This document shows, in pieces, positions 1 to 5,001 of a DNA stretch of 5,130 nucleotides. The notes beneath the pieces are model-generated. The model was not told the origin of the DNA. It saw only the letters and a program-made list of their open reading frames with translations, and searched no databases. The DNA lies in the NCBI GenBank assembly GCA_001787465.1, contig MFXJ01000107.1, positions 1 to 5,130 of the forward strand, given 5' to 3'. This DNA comes from Candidatus Peregrinibacteria bacterium RIFOXYB2_FULL_32_7 (GTDB lineage Bacteria; Patescibacteriota; Gracilibacteria; UBA1369; GWF2-33-10). Numbering within the stretch: position 1 is the stretch's first letter; each line of letters opens with the position of its first letter. Made by a program: the position numbers and the translations under genes.

Positions 1-14
1 ATTATTTGTACTAT

Positions 15-44
15 TTAACAAATTTAATATAAAATATTTATACT
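15..44 (+). promoter_or_regulatory. Candidate sigma-70-type promoter of the small membrane protein gene
   Basis: A -35-like TTAACA (15-20, five of six consensus bases) and a -10-like TATACT (39-44, five of six) are separated by 18 bp. The predicted transcription start near 51-52 would leave a leader of about 16 nt before the ATG at 68. AT-rich DNA yields such matches by chance. Support comes from the large minus-strand gene, where a similar promoter sits at almost the same distance from an identical leader. Confidence 0.4.
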
Positions 45-67
45 TATTACTTTTTAATTTTTATACT

Positions 68-421
68 ATGATGGGATTTAATTCATTGACCGGTTCGTTT
101 ATTGGTTTTCATATCCACATGCTATTTGGATTAATTTTCTTTATTGGCATAGTAATAGCAATTGTAGCAATAGCAAAATTCTCCAACAAGAAAGACATTT
201 ATGCTTGGATGACTTGGTTACTTATTATTGGCTTTGTCGGTCTTTTATTAACGAATATTTTTGGCGGAGGAATGTTGCGTTTTATGTCTGGAAAATATAG
301 TCTTAATAGATTTCCAATGATGATGAATGGATATTATGATGATGAAATAAAAAATTACAACTCTTATGGGGACTGGCAACAACACATGTTTGAAAAGGCA
401 AAGGAATCTTACAATCAATAA
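68..421 (+). CDS. Small two-pass membrane protein, function unknown
   Basis: I do not recognise this 117-residue protein. Two hydrophobic segments are visible, at about residues 18-36 and 46-65. They are separated by a short basic loop (KFSNKKD), which by the positive-inside rule would be cytoplasmic. The second segment runs into a glycine-rich NIFGGGML stretch. The C-terminal half (about 70-117) is polar, with aromatic and charged residues and several Met and His residues (HIHM, MMM, QQHMF). The start is the first of two tandem ATGs, at 68 and 71. There is no Shine-Dalgarno sequence, only a T-rich leader identical to that of the large secreted-protein gene. The gene is convergent with the phosphoribosyltransferase gene, 15 bp away. 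The reading frame is intact and composition looks coding, so it is probably real. A metal-related role would be speculation from the Met/His content. Confidence 0.75.
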   Translation: MMGFNSLTGSFIGFHIHMLFGLIFFIGIVIAIVAIAKFSNKKDIYAWMTWLLIIGFVGLLLTNIFGGGMLRFMSGKYSLNRFPMMMNGYYDDEIKNYNSYGDWQQHMFEKAKESYNQ

Positions 422-430
422 GAGACCTCA

Positions 431-448
431 ATAAAACTACTGTTTTAT
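431..448. terminator. Weak candidate bidirectional terminator between convergent genes
   Basis: A perfect 7-bp inverted repeat, ATAAAAC and GTTTTAT, has a 4-nt TACT loop. It lies in the 15-bp gap between the convergent stops and overlaps the TAG stop (437-439) of the minus-strand gene. A-rich DNA on one side and T-rich DNA on the other would give short U tracts in both directions. The stem is nearly all A-T, so it would be weak. It is called mainly from position. Confidence 0.3.
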
Positions 449-1081
449 ATAAGATTGTATGCTGAAAATATTTACAATTTCTTCATCGTTTATTTGTTCA
501 AAATTTTCATAAAAAGATCCTACCGCTCCAAAATAAGAAGGTATGGAAAGACAAAAGATTTCATCTACTTTTGTTTTAATTCTTTGTAACGCATCTTCTG
601 CCCCTACGGGGATAGCTGTAATTACTTTAATTGCCCCTTGAGATTTTACTGACTCAATAGCCGCAGTCATAGTTAAGCCTGTAGCCACACCATCATCAAC
701 CAAAATTACAGTTTTATTTTTTATGTTTATAGCCGGCCTGCCACTTCTATAAACCAATGATCTTCTTTTAAGTTCCTTCATCGTTTTTTCAAGTTCATAT
801 TTAAGGTAATCATTTGAAATCTGATAAAGATTTATGATTTGTCTATCTAACAATAAAATGCCATTTTCACTAACTGCACCAATAGCAAATTCTTTATTTC
901 CAGGAGCTCCTATTTTACCAGATGCTAATATATCAAATGGTAAACTAAATTCATTAGCTAATATCGCTCCTATTATAACCCCTCCTCGAGGCAAAGCTAA
1001 AACAATAGTATCTTTCGCCTTATGAAATTTAAACATAAGTCTAGCAAGTCTTAAACCGGCATCTTTTCTGTTTTTGAACAT
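437..1081 (-). CDS. Predicted phosphoribosyltransferase (COG1926-like)
   Basis: From the ATG at 1081 this is a 214-residue protein, the usual size for stand-alone predicted phosphoribosyltransferases of this family. Its MFKNRKDAG start matches the family's typical opening. The residue numbers below use this start. ALPRGGV lies at about 29-35. A glycine-rich stretch, ASGKIGAPGNKEFAIGAV, follows at about 53-70. The PRPP-binding loop VILVDDGVATGLT (about 125-137) contains the diagnostic paired aspartates and TG turn. The C-terminal FGAVGSFYENFEQINDEE is also family-like. The fold transfers or releases ribose-5-phosphate using PRPP, in the cytoplasm, but the base substrate of this group is not established and cannot be read from the sequence. 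The frame extends upstream to a TTG at 1183, adding 34 residues, but that extension is encoded by a strong inverted repeat (1115-1180), so I reject it. No Shine-Dalgarno sequence precedes either start. It lies 135 bp downstream of the large secreted-protein gene on the same strand and could be co-transcribed. Confidence 0.88.
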   Translation of the reverse strand: MFKNRKDAGLRLARLMFKFHKAKDTIVLALPRGGVIIGAILANEFSLPFDILASGKIGAPGNKEFAIGAVSENGILLLDRQIINLYQISNDYLKYELEKTMKELKRRSLVYRSGRPAINIKNKTVILVDDGVATGLTMTAAIESVKSQGAIKVITAIPVGAEDALQRIKTKVDEIFCLSIPSYFGAVGSFYENFEQINDEEIVNIFSIQSYIKQ

Positions 1082-1105
1082 AAAAATATAATTAACAATT
1101 TTCTT

Positions 1106-1193
1106 TTGAAAATCAGTTGCTTCACTCCGGAATATGGGATTTGATATTTTTATATATTTTCCATATCCCGGAGAGCAACTCAATTATTTTCAA
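1106..1193. repeat. Long imperfect hairpin between the secreted-protein and phosphoribosyltransferase genes
   Basis: The inner arms, CTCCGGAATATGG (1125-1137) and CCATATCCCGGAG (1161-1173), pair over 13 bp with one mismatch. After a 3-nt bulge (1122-1124) pairing resumes as AGTTGCT (1115-1121) with AGCAACT (1174-1180). After an internal loop a third block pairs, TTGAAAAT (1106-1113) with ATTTTCAA (1186-1193). The apical loop is about 23 nt and AT-rich. The GC content of the arms stands out in this AT-rich DNA. On the minus strand it follows the stop of the 962-residue gene and precedes the phosphoribosyltransferase ATG by 33 nt or more. It has no immediate U tract, so it is not a textbook terminator. 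It may be an mRNA-processing or attenuation structure, a bidirectional terminator, or a small palindromic repeat element of the REP/MITE kind. Confidence 0.7.
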
Positions 1194-1216
1194 TTTAAAA
1201 AATAAAAAACAATATT

Positions 1217-4105
1217 TTATTTCTTAACAACCGTTCCGATAAGAACATTATTTGTCTCATCTGTTTCCTGAATTGTATTATCAATATCTACCCCTATAGT
1301 TAAATCACTAGTGTCATAATTGTTGAAATAAAAATCATAAGTACCACCATTTGGTATTGTTGCGCAAGTATTAGCGATTTGCTGTTCTATAATATAAGTA
1401 GTGGTTACTCCATTTGCCGACCATGACAACTTAATATTTTCTGCACTATTATTCGTCGTACACAAATCAACATAAATCACACTATTATCCTCACTCATTC
1501 TAAAGTTAGTTAAATAAAGATCAATCATTCCATCACTTGCATCTTCTACTGTGCCTTCTTGATCATCTGCTGTTTCTTGATCTATCGTCTGATCACTTTC
1601 ACCATCCGATGAATCACTTTGATTTCCACCATTTCCAATTACAGTTCCAATAAGTATATTGTTGGTTTCATTTTCTTCCTGAATTGTGTTATCAGTATCT
1701 ACCTCTATAGTTAAATCACTAGTATCATAATTGTTGAAATAAAAATCATAAGTACCACCATTTGGTATTGTTGCGCAAGTATTAGCGATTTGTTGTTCTA
1801 TGGCATAAGTAGTGGTTACTCCATTTGCTGACCATGACAACTTAATATTTTCTGCACTATTATTCGTCGTACACAAATCAACATAAATCACACTATTATC
1901 CTCACTCATGCTAAAATTAGCCAAATAAAGATCAACAATTCCATTACTCTCTGTTGTTCCTTCCTCATCTCCTGTTGTTCCTTCCTCATCTCCTGTTGTT
2001 CCTTCCTCATCTCCTGTTGTTCCTTCCTCATCTCCTGTTGTTCCTTCTTCATCTCCTGTTGTTCCTTCCTCATCTCCTGTTGCTGTTTCTTGATCTATTT
2101 GACTATTACCACTTCCATTATCTTCTACCGAATTATCTTCATTCGTATCTTCATCACTAGAGTTACCACTTTGATCATCCTCCTGCTGACTTTCTTCAGT
2201 ACTTTGATCTTCTTCCGCAGAATCCTCCTCCTCATCAGACAAATTAACATCTTCAGTTGCATCGTTATCTTCTTCTATACCAGACAAATTAACATTTGCA
2301 GTTGCGCTATTATTATTTTCATTTTCTTCATCTATAAGATTGTCATGATCTGCAGTAACTGTTAATAAATATGTAGTAGTTGGATCTAACTCAAACATAT
2401 ACATATTCCAATTAGAAGGTGTATAACAAGCATTAACAGCTAAATTATCCAAAGTAATTGTCTTTTCTTTACCATTAGCATCAAAAGTAACATCAATATT
2501 ATCAGTAGATTGATTGTAACTGCATACTGTTGCATAAAAAGTCCCTGTATCTTCATTTAGACCTAAATCCTCTACAGTTAAATCTGCTTTTTTATCTGAA
2601 ATCGAACTACTATTAAGATCTTCTTTAATTTCTATTGTCGTAAAAGCGCTATTATTATCTTCATTAGATTCGGCAATATGTTGATTAACATCAACTGTCG
2701 CTCCTAACGAATAAATTGTATTTTGTACAAAATTGAAATGATACATATTCCAATCATGCACCTTATAACAACCATTAGTAGTTAAATGATCGATATTAAT
2801 TAATTGGCTTTGTCCATTAGCACTAAGTGTTAATTCTATATTAGAAGCTTGATTATTATTACTGCATACTTCTGCGAATATAACTCCTACATCATCATTA
2901 AGCCCAAGATCATTAATTACTAAATCTGGAAGAACAGAAGACGACCCCGTGTCTTCATCTTCGTGCATATCTTCACCTTCGTGCATATCTTCATCTTCGT
3001 GCATATCTTCACCTTCGTGCATATCTTCATCTTCGTGCATATCTTCATCTTCGTGCATATCTTCATCTTCGTGCATATCTTCATTCATATCTTCAGTTTC
3101 AGTTTCGTCTTCAGTTACATCTTCATCTGCCACACTTCCTCCTGAACTTCTCTGATAATCATTTGTGTCTTCATTTTCATCCTCATTAATATTCTCATTT
3201 TCGTCTTCAGTTTCAGTTCCATCCTCAATTTCGTCTTCGGGCTCATTTTCATTCATGTCTTCTGTTTCATCTTCAGTTTCAGTTTCGTCCTCAGTTACAT
3301 CTTCATCTGCTACACCTCCTCCTGAGCTCCTCTGATAATCATTTGTGTCTTCATTTTCATCCTCATTAATATTCTCATTTTCATCCTCATTAATATTCTC
3401 ATTTTCATCTTCAGTTTCAGTTTCATTTTCATTCATATCTTCGGTTTCATCTTCATTTTCATCTTCAGTTTCAGTTTCATCTTCCACACTTCCTCCTGAA
3501 CTTCCTGAACTTCCTTGGTAATCATTTAGATCTTCATCTTCATCATCATTAACATCTTCAGTTTCATCTTCAGTTTCAATTTCATCTTCAACCTCAGTTT
3601 CTTCATCTTCATTCACGTCTTCTGTTTTATCTTCGACTTCAGTTTCTTCATCTTCACTCACGTCTTCTGTTTCATCTTCGACCTCAGTTTCTTCATCTTC
3701 ACTCACGTCTTCCGTTTCATCTTCAACCTCAGTTTCTTCATCTTCATTCACGTCTTCCGTTTCATCTTCAACCTCAGCTTCATCTCCTCCAGCATTTCCG
3801 TTATCTGCATCACCCTGATCTCCATTTGTATTATGATCATTTTTAATAAAATTTACTAACCATTCCCAAAATCTCTGCCTCACTGTTAAATAACTAGTCA
3901 GCTGATCATTAAAAGATGTTACATTTTCTGATATAGTTATGTTATTAAACCAATCCAATGCTAAAATTGGATGATTCGCTTTCCTTGTACCACCTTCATC
4001 TGCAGCATAAGTAATTTGTTGAAATGAAAAAAGCAGTACAAGCAATATAGCTCCTGTCAAAAGAAAATTTTTACTTTTTCGTAATAATGTAATATTCGTT
4101 TCCAT
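1217..4105 (-). CDS. Large secreted acidic-repeat protein with four CARDB domains
   Basis: This 962-residue exported protein is probably a surface or matrix adhesin. Residues 1-34 form a signal peptide: a charged RKSK, a hydrophobic core of about 14-28, and a signal-peptidase-like site after ITYA. Residues 36-107 are a short unassigned region rich in aromatic residues (FWEWLVNF). Residues 108-386 are almost entirely Asp/Glu/Asn/Thr repeats, with three NDYQ-plus-Ser/Gly linkers. They end in seven M-H-E-D/G-E-D units. Four CARDB-type beta domains begin at about 394, 508, 725 and 862. Each opens with a DL motif and closes with the family's E-x-N-E/D-x-N-N-like signature. The protein has exactly eight cysteines, two per domain, always 32 residues apart (414/446, 528/560, 745/777, 882/914), which suggests one disulfide per domain. 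The linker at 607-724 is acidic and contains six GDEEGTT repeats. No LPXTG motif or C-terminal membrane anchor is visible, and the protein ends directly after the fourth domain. The ATG at 4105 is supported by the signal peptide. CARDB domains are associated with cell adhesion; the actual ligand is unknown. Confidence 0.9.
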   Translation of the reverse strand: METNITLLRKSKNFLLTGAILLVLLFSFQQITYAADEGGTRKANHPILALDWFNNITISENVTSFNDQLTSYLTVRQRFWEWLVNFIKNDHNTNGDQGDADNGNAGGDEAEVEDETEDVNEDEETEVEDETEDVSEDEETEVEDETEDVSEDEETEVEDKTEDVNEDEETEVEDEIETEDETEDVNDDEDEDLNDYQGSSGSSGGSVEDETETEDENEDETEDMNENETETEDENENINEDENENINEDENEDTNDYQRSSGGGVADEDVTEDETETEDETEDMNENEPEDEIEDGTETEDENENINEDENEDTNDYQRSSGGSVADEDVTEDETETEDMNEDMHEDEDMHEDEDMHEDEDMHEGEDMHEDEDMHEGEDMHEDEDTGSSSVLPDLVINDLGLNDDVGVIFAEVCSNNNQASNIELTLSANGQSQLINIDHLTTNGCYKVHDWNMYHFNFVQNTIYSLGATVDVNQHIAESNEDNNSAFTTIEIKEDLNSSSISDKKADLTVEDLGLNEDTGTFYATVCSYNQSTDNIDVTFDANGKEKTITLDNLAVNACYTPSNWNMYMFELDPTTTYLLTVTADHDNLIDEENENNNSATANVNLSGIEEDNDATEDVNLSDEEEDSAEEDQSTEESQQEDDQSGNSSDEDTNEDNSVEDNGSGNSQIDQETATGDEEGTTGDEEGTTGDEEGTTGDEEGTTGDEEGTTGDEEGTTESNGIVDLYLANFSMSEDNSVIYVDLCTTNNSAENIKLSWSANGVTTTYAIEQQIANTCATIPNGGTYDFYFNNYDTSDLTIEVDTDNTIQEENETNNILIGTVIGNGGNQSDSSDGESDQTIDQETADDQEGTVEDASDGMIDLYLTNFRMSEDNSVIYVDLCTTNNSAENIKLSWSANGVTTTYIIEQQIANTCATIPNGGTYDFYFNNYDTSDLTIGVDIDNTIQETDETNNVLIGTVVKK
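1230..1530 (-). repeat. Duplicated CARDB segment, copy 2 (domain 4)
   Basis: This block repeats 1641-1941 at an exact offset of 411 bp (137 codons). It encodes the last CARDB domain. The two domains differ at about eight of roughly 98 residues, and long runs are identical at the DNA level, including synonymous positions. That points to a recent in-frame duplication of domain plus linker; both linkers also share an I-D-Q-E-T-A string. Confidence 0.9.
1641..1941 (-). repeat. Duplicated CARDB segment, copy 1 (domain 3)
   Basis: This is the partner of 1230-1530 at a 411-bp offset. It encodes CARDB domain 3, starting near residue 725. Domains 1 and 2 are much more divergent from this pair and carry a WNMY motif where domains 3 and 4 have GGTYDFYF. 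The protein therefore grew in at least two steps. Confidence 0.9.
1952..2077 (-). repeat. 21-bp tandem repeat, six units, encoding GDEEGTT
   Basis: Six head-to-tail 21-bp units encode residues 677-718 in the linker between CARDB domains 2 and 3. Units are nearly identical; one has TTC in place of TCC-type spelling near 2047-2050. The period is a multiple of three, so gain or loss of units would change linker length without breaking the frame. Confidence 0.93.
2951..3076 (-). repeat. 18-bp tandem repeat, seven units, encoding Met-His-Glu-Asp/Gly-Glu-Asp
   Basis: Seven 18-bp units encode residues 344-385. Units four and six have Gly in place of the first Asp; the other five are MHEDED. A preceding MNED looks like the ancestral form, with Asn changed to His. 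This is the only Met/His-rich part of the acidic region, and it directly precedes the first CARDB domain after a short Ser linker. Confidence 0.93.
3091..3202 (-). repeat. 112-bp acidic-region direct repeat, copy B
   Basis: This stretch matches 3271-3382 at a 180-bp offset with about five mismatches. It encodes an acidic Glu/Asn segment, the NDYQRSSGG linker, and VADEDVTEDETETED. It is part of a 60-residue higher-order repeat. Confidence 0.88.
3271..3382 (-). repeat. 112-bp acidic-region direct repeat, copy A
   Basis: This is the partner of 3091-3202, 180 bp (60 codons) away. The sequence beyond 3382 continues with further copies of the short NEDENENI-type unit, so its edge blends into lower-order repeats. 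Confidence 0.88.
3596..3775 (-). repeat. 45-bp tandem repeat, four units, encoding EVEDETEDVNEDEET-type units
   Basis: Four 15-residue units cover residues 111-170, the start of the acidic region. They vary at Asn/Ser and at one Thr/Lys-type position, and a degenerate fifth unit follows. The frame is kept because the period is a multiple of three. Confidence 0.88.
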
Positions 4106-4127
4106 AGTATAAAAATTAAAATATAAT

Positions 4128-4157
4128 AATATAGTCCATAAAAATTATGATGGACAA
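4128..4157 (-). promoter_or_regulatory. Candidate promoter of the secreted CARDB protein gene
   Basis: On the minus strand, TTGTCC (4152-4157, four of six -35 consensus bases) and TATATT (4128-4133, five of six -10 bases) are 18 bp apart. The predicted start near 4121 gives a leader of about 16 nt before the ATG at 4105. This is nearly the same geometry as at the small membrane protein gene, where the leader is identical. The call rests on pattern only, and an ECF-type promoter cannot be excluded. Confidence 0.4.
4134..4155. promoter_or_regulatory. Candidate operator: GTCCAT-N10-ATGGAC inverted repeat
   Basis: GTCCAT (4134-4139) and ATGGAC (4150-4155) form a perfect inverted repeat with a 10-bp spacer. 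One arm abuts the predicted -10 box and the other overlaps the predicted -35 box of the CARDB gene. A dimeric repressor bound here would block the promoter. The cognate regulator is unknown. Confidence 0.45.
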
Positions 4158-4173
4158 ACAGTAAATTTACGCC

Positions 4174-4196
4174 TATGGACCATCTCTTGGTCTATA
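4174..4196. promoter_or_regulatory. Second inverted repeat with the GTCC/TAT half-site
   Basis: TATGGACCA (4174-4182) and TGGTCTATA (4188-4196) pair over nine positions with one G-T, around a TCTCT loop. Each arm contains the GTCCAT/GTCTAT half-site also seen at 4134-4155, but in the opposite relative orientation. It lies upstream of the predicted -35 and could be an upstream regulator site or a hairpin in a read-through transcript from the sigma gene. A perfect 10-bp palindrome, GTAAATTTAC, lies between the two sites at 4161-4170. Confidence 0.4.
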
Positions 4197-4280
4197 TCTC
4201 TGATAATTTAAAAATTTAAAAAAAATGCTATTCATAAATAAAATAATTAATAACGAAATTAATAAAATTAAAATGAAATA

Positions 4281-4295
4281 AGTAATAGACTTACT
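4281..4295. terminator. Weak hairpin downstream of the sigma factor gene
   Basis: AGTAA and TTACT pair over 5 bp around a TAGAC loop, 9 bp past the sigma stop codon. On the minus strand it is followed by T-rich sequence. The stem is short and AT-rich, so termination would be inefficient at best. The arms resemble the AGTAA/TTACT core of the palindromes upstream of the sigma gene, so a binding site is the alternative. Confidence 0.2.
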
Positions 4296-4304
4296 GCACA
4301 ATAA

Positions 4305-4862
4305 TTAAATAGCTCCTGCTCTAATTTTTTTTCTGCCACGACAAAGCAGTAATTTTACAGAATTAACGCTTTTATTCATGGACATGGCAATTTCTTTAGT
4401 AGACATATCTTTTTTATATTTGAATAAAAAAACTTTTCTTTCCCTATTTGATAATTTTTTTGATAACAACCATATTTTTTCAATTCTTATTTTAAAGTCT
4501 ATTTTATCGCACAAATTTTCATAATTAATTATGTAATTTGAATCGCAAAAAATAGACATATCTTCAATATCAATTATTCTGCCTGATTTTTTATAAAAAT
4601 TTATTAACAAATTATGAGCAATAGTTAACAAATAAGAAATATATTTAATTTGTCTATACTGAAATTTATCTAAAAATTTAAAAGCTTGGAAAAAAGTATC
4701 TTGAGTTAAATCTTCAGCACTTTCATATCTCCCCGTTCTTCGCAAAAAATAAACAAATATTTGTTTATAATATCTATCATAGACATAAGCAAAAAGAGAG
4801 CGATTATCTTTCGCTTGTCTTATGAGCTGTTCATCTATTGAAATGTTCTCCTGATCGTTCAT
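4305..4862 (-). CDS. ECF-type RNA polymerase sigma factor
   Basis: This 185-residue protein has the size and two-domain layout of an ECF sigma factor, which directs RNA polymerase to a dedicated promoter set. The sigma-2 domain spans about residues 23-92. It includes YDRYYKQIFVYFLRR, the core-binding AEDLTQDTFFQAF (49-61), and YISYLLTIAHNLLINFYKK (74-92), the region normally involved in melting and reading the -10. A variable linker follows (93-135). The sigma-4 domain (about 137-181) begins LSNRERKVF and carries a helix-turn-helix, STKEIAMSMNKSVNSVKLLLCRGRKKIR, that would read the -35. No regulatory extension and no anti-sigma gene are in the window; one might lie beyond the right edge. The start at 4862 gives a normal short N-terminus, with no Shine-Dalgarno sequence. 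The gene lies 199 bp upstream of the large secreted-protein gene, on the same strand, so that gene is a reasonable candidate target. Two large palindromes lie just upstream. Confidence 0.92.
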   Translation of the reverse strand: MNDQENISIDEQLIRQAKDNRSLFAYVYDRYYKQIFVYFLRRTGRYESAEDLTQDTFFQAFKFLDKFQYRQIKYISYLLTIAHNLLINFYKKSGRIIDIEDMSIFCDSNYIINYENLCDKIDFKIRIEKIWLLSKKLSNRERKVFLFKYKKDMSTKEIAMSMNKSVNSVKLLLCRGRKKIRAGAI

Positions 4863-4870
4863 ATAAAAAA

Positions 4871-4907
4871 TTTATAAACTATTAGTAATTTACTTATAGT
4901 TTATAAA
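4871..4907. promoter_or_regulatory. 37-bp palindrome over the sigma gene promoter (operator candidate, copy 1)
   Basis: The outer arms TTTATAAACTAT (4871-4882) and ATAGTTTATAAA (4896-4907) are perfect reverse complements. Inside them, AGTAA (4884-4888) and TTACT (4890-4894) pair around a central T at 4889. Only the T/T pair at 4883/4895 breaks the symmetry. The palindrome contains the predicted -10 box (4893-4898) and transcription start of the sigma gene, and ends 9 bp before its ATG. It is either a repressor operator or, in RNA, a hairpin followed by a U-rich stretch just before the start codon. Confidence 0.7.
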
Positions 4908-4921
4908 ACTACAAATTTCAA
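4893..4921 (-). promoter_or_regulatory. Candidate promoter of the ECF sigma factor gene
   Basis: On the minus strand TTGAAA (4916-4921, five of six) and TATAAG (4893-4898, five of six) are separated by the optimal 17 bp. The start would fall near 4886, about 24 nt before the ATG at 4862. The -10 box is inside the copy 1 palindrome, while the -35 lies in the gap between the two palindromes. Confidence 0.5.
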
Positions 4922-4935
4922 GAGCTAAAATCTAA

Positions 4936-4970
4936 TTTTTAACTATTAGTGATTTACTTATAGTTAAAAA
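4936..4970. promoter_or_regulatory. 35-bp palindrome upstream of the sigma gene (operator candidate, copy 2)
   Basis: The arms TTTTTAACTAT (4936-4946) and ATAGTTAAAAA (4960-4970) are perfect reverse complements, with AGTGA and TTACT inside, centred on 4953. Its central 25 bp (4941-4965) match those of copy 1 (4877-4901) at 24 positions, differing by A/G at the fourth base of the AGTRA half-core. The two centres are 64 bp apart, about six helical turns. The flanking bases differ between copies yet each keeps its own symmetry. Confidence 0.7.
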
Positions 4971-4973
4971 CGT

Positions 4974-5001
4974 ATTATCAAATAATATTATCAAATAATA
5001 T
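4974..5001. repeat. 13-bp tandem repeat, just over two copies
   Basis: ATTATCAAATAAT occurs twice in direct succession (4974-4986 and 4987-4999), followed by AT of a third copy. It lies immediately upstream of palindrome copy 2. In such AT-rich DNA it may be simple slippage, or an iterated protein-binding site. Confidence 0.75.

Noticed and set aside
834..1025. Plus-strand open frame of 63 codons inside the phosphoribosyltransferase gene
   Set aside because: It is antisense to a well-supported family protein, with no start signal or recognisable product.
1082..1183. N-terminal 34-residue extension of the phosphoribosyltransferase from the TTG at 1183
   Set aside because: It is translated from the long inverted repeat, uses a rare start without a ribosome binding site, and makes the protein longer than the family norm, while the ATG at 1081 starts with family-like MFKNRKDAG.
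1954..2365. Plus-strand open frames rich in Leu/Phe/Ile over the CARDB gene, resembling membrane segments
   Set aside because: They are complements of Asp/Glu-rich repeat codons; antisense of such repeats always looks hydrophobic and periodic.
2949..3155. Plus-strand Ser/Cys/Ile and His/Ile/Phe repeat frames
   Set aside because: They are shadows of the 18-bp MHEDED repeat in other frames, with no independent coding evidence.
1952..3775. CRISPR array suggested by regular direct repeats
   Set aside because: The repeats are contiguous, without unique spacers, keep a codon period, and translate into one continuous acidic protein.
68..4862. Alternative genetic code (TGA as Gly, as in some CPR lineages)
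   Set aside because: All four genes end in TAA or TAG and read through at normal length under the standard code with no internal TGA, so there is no positive evidence for recoding.
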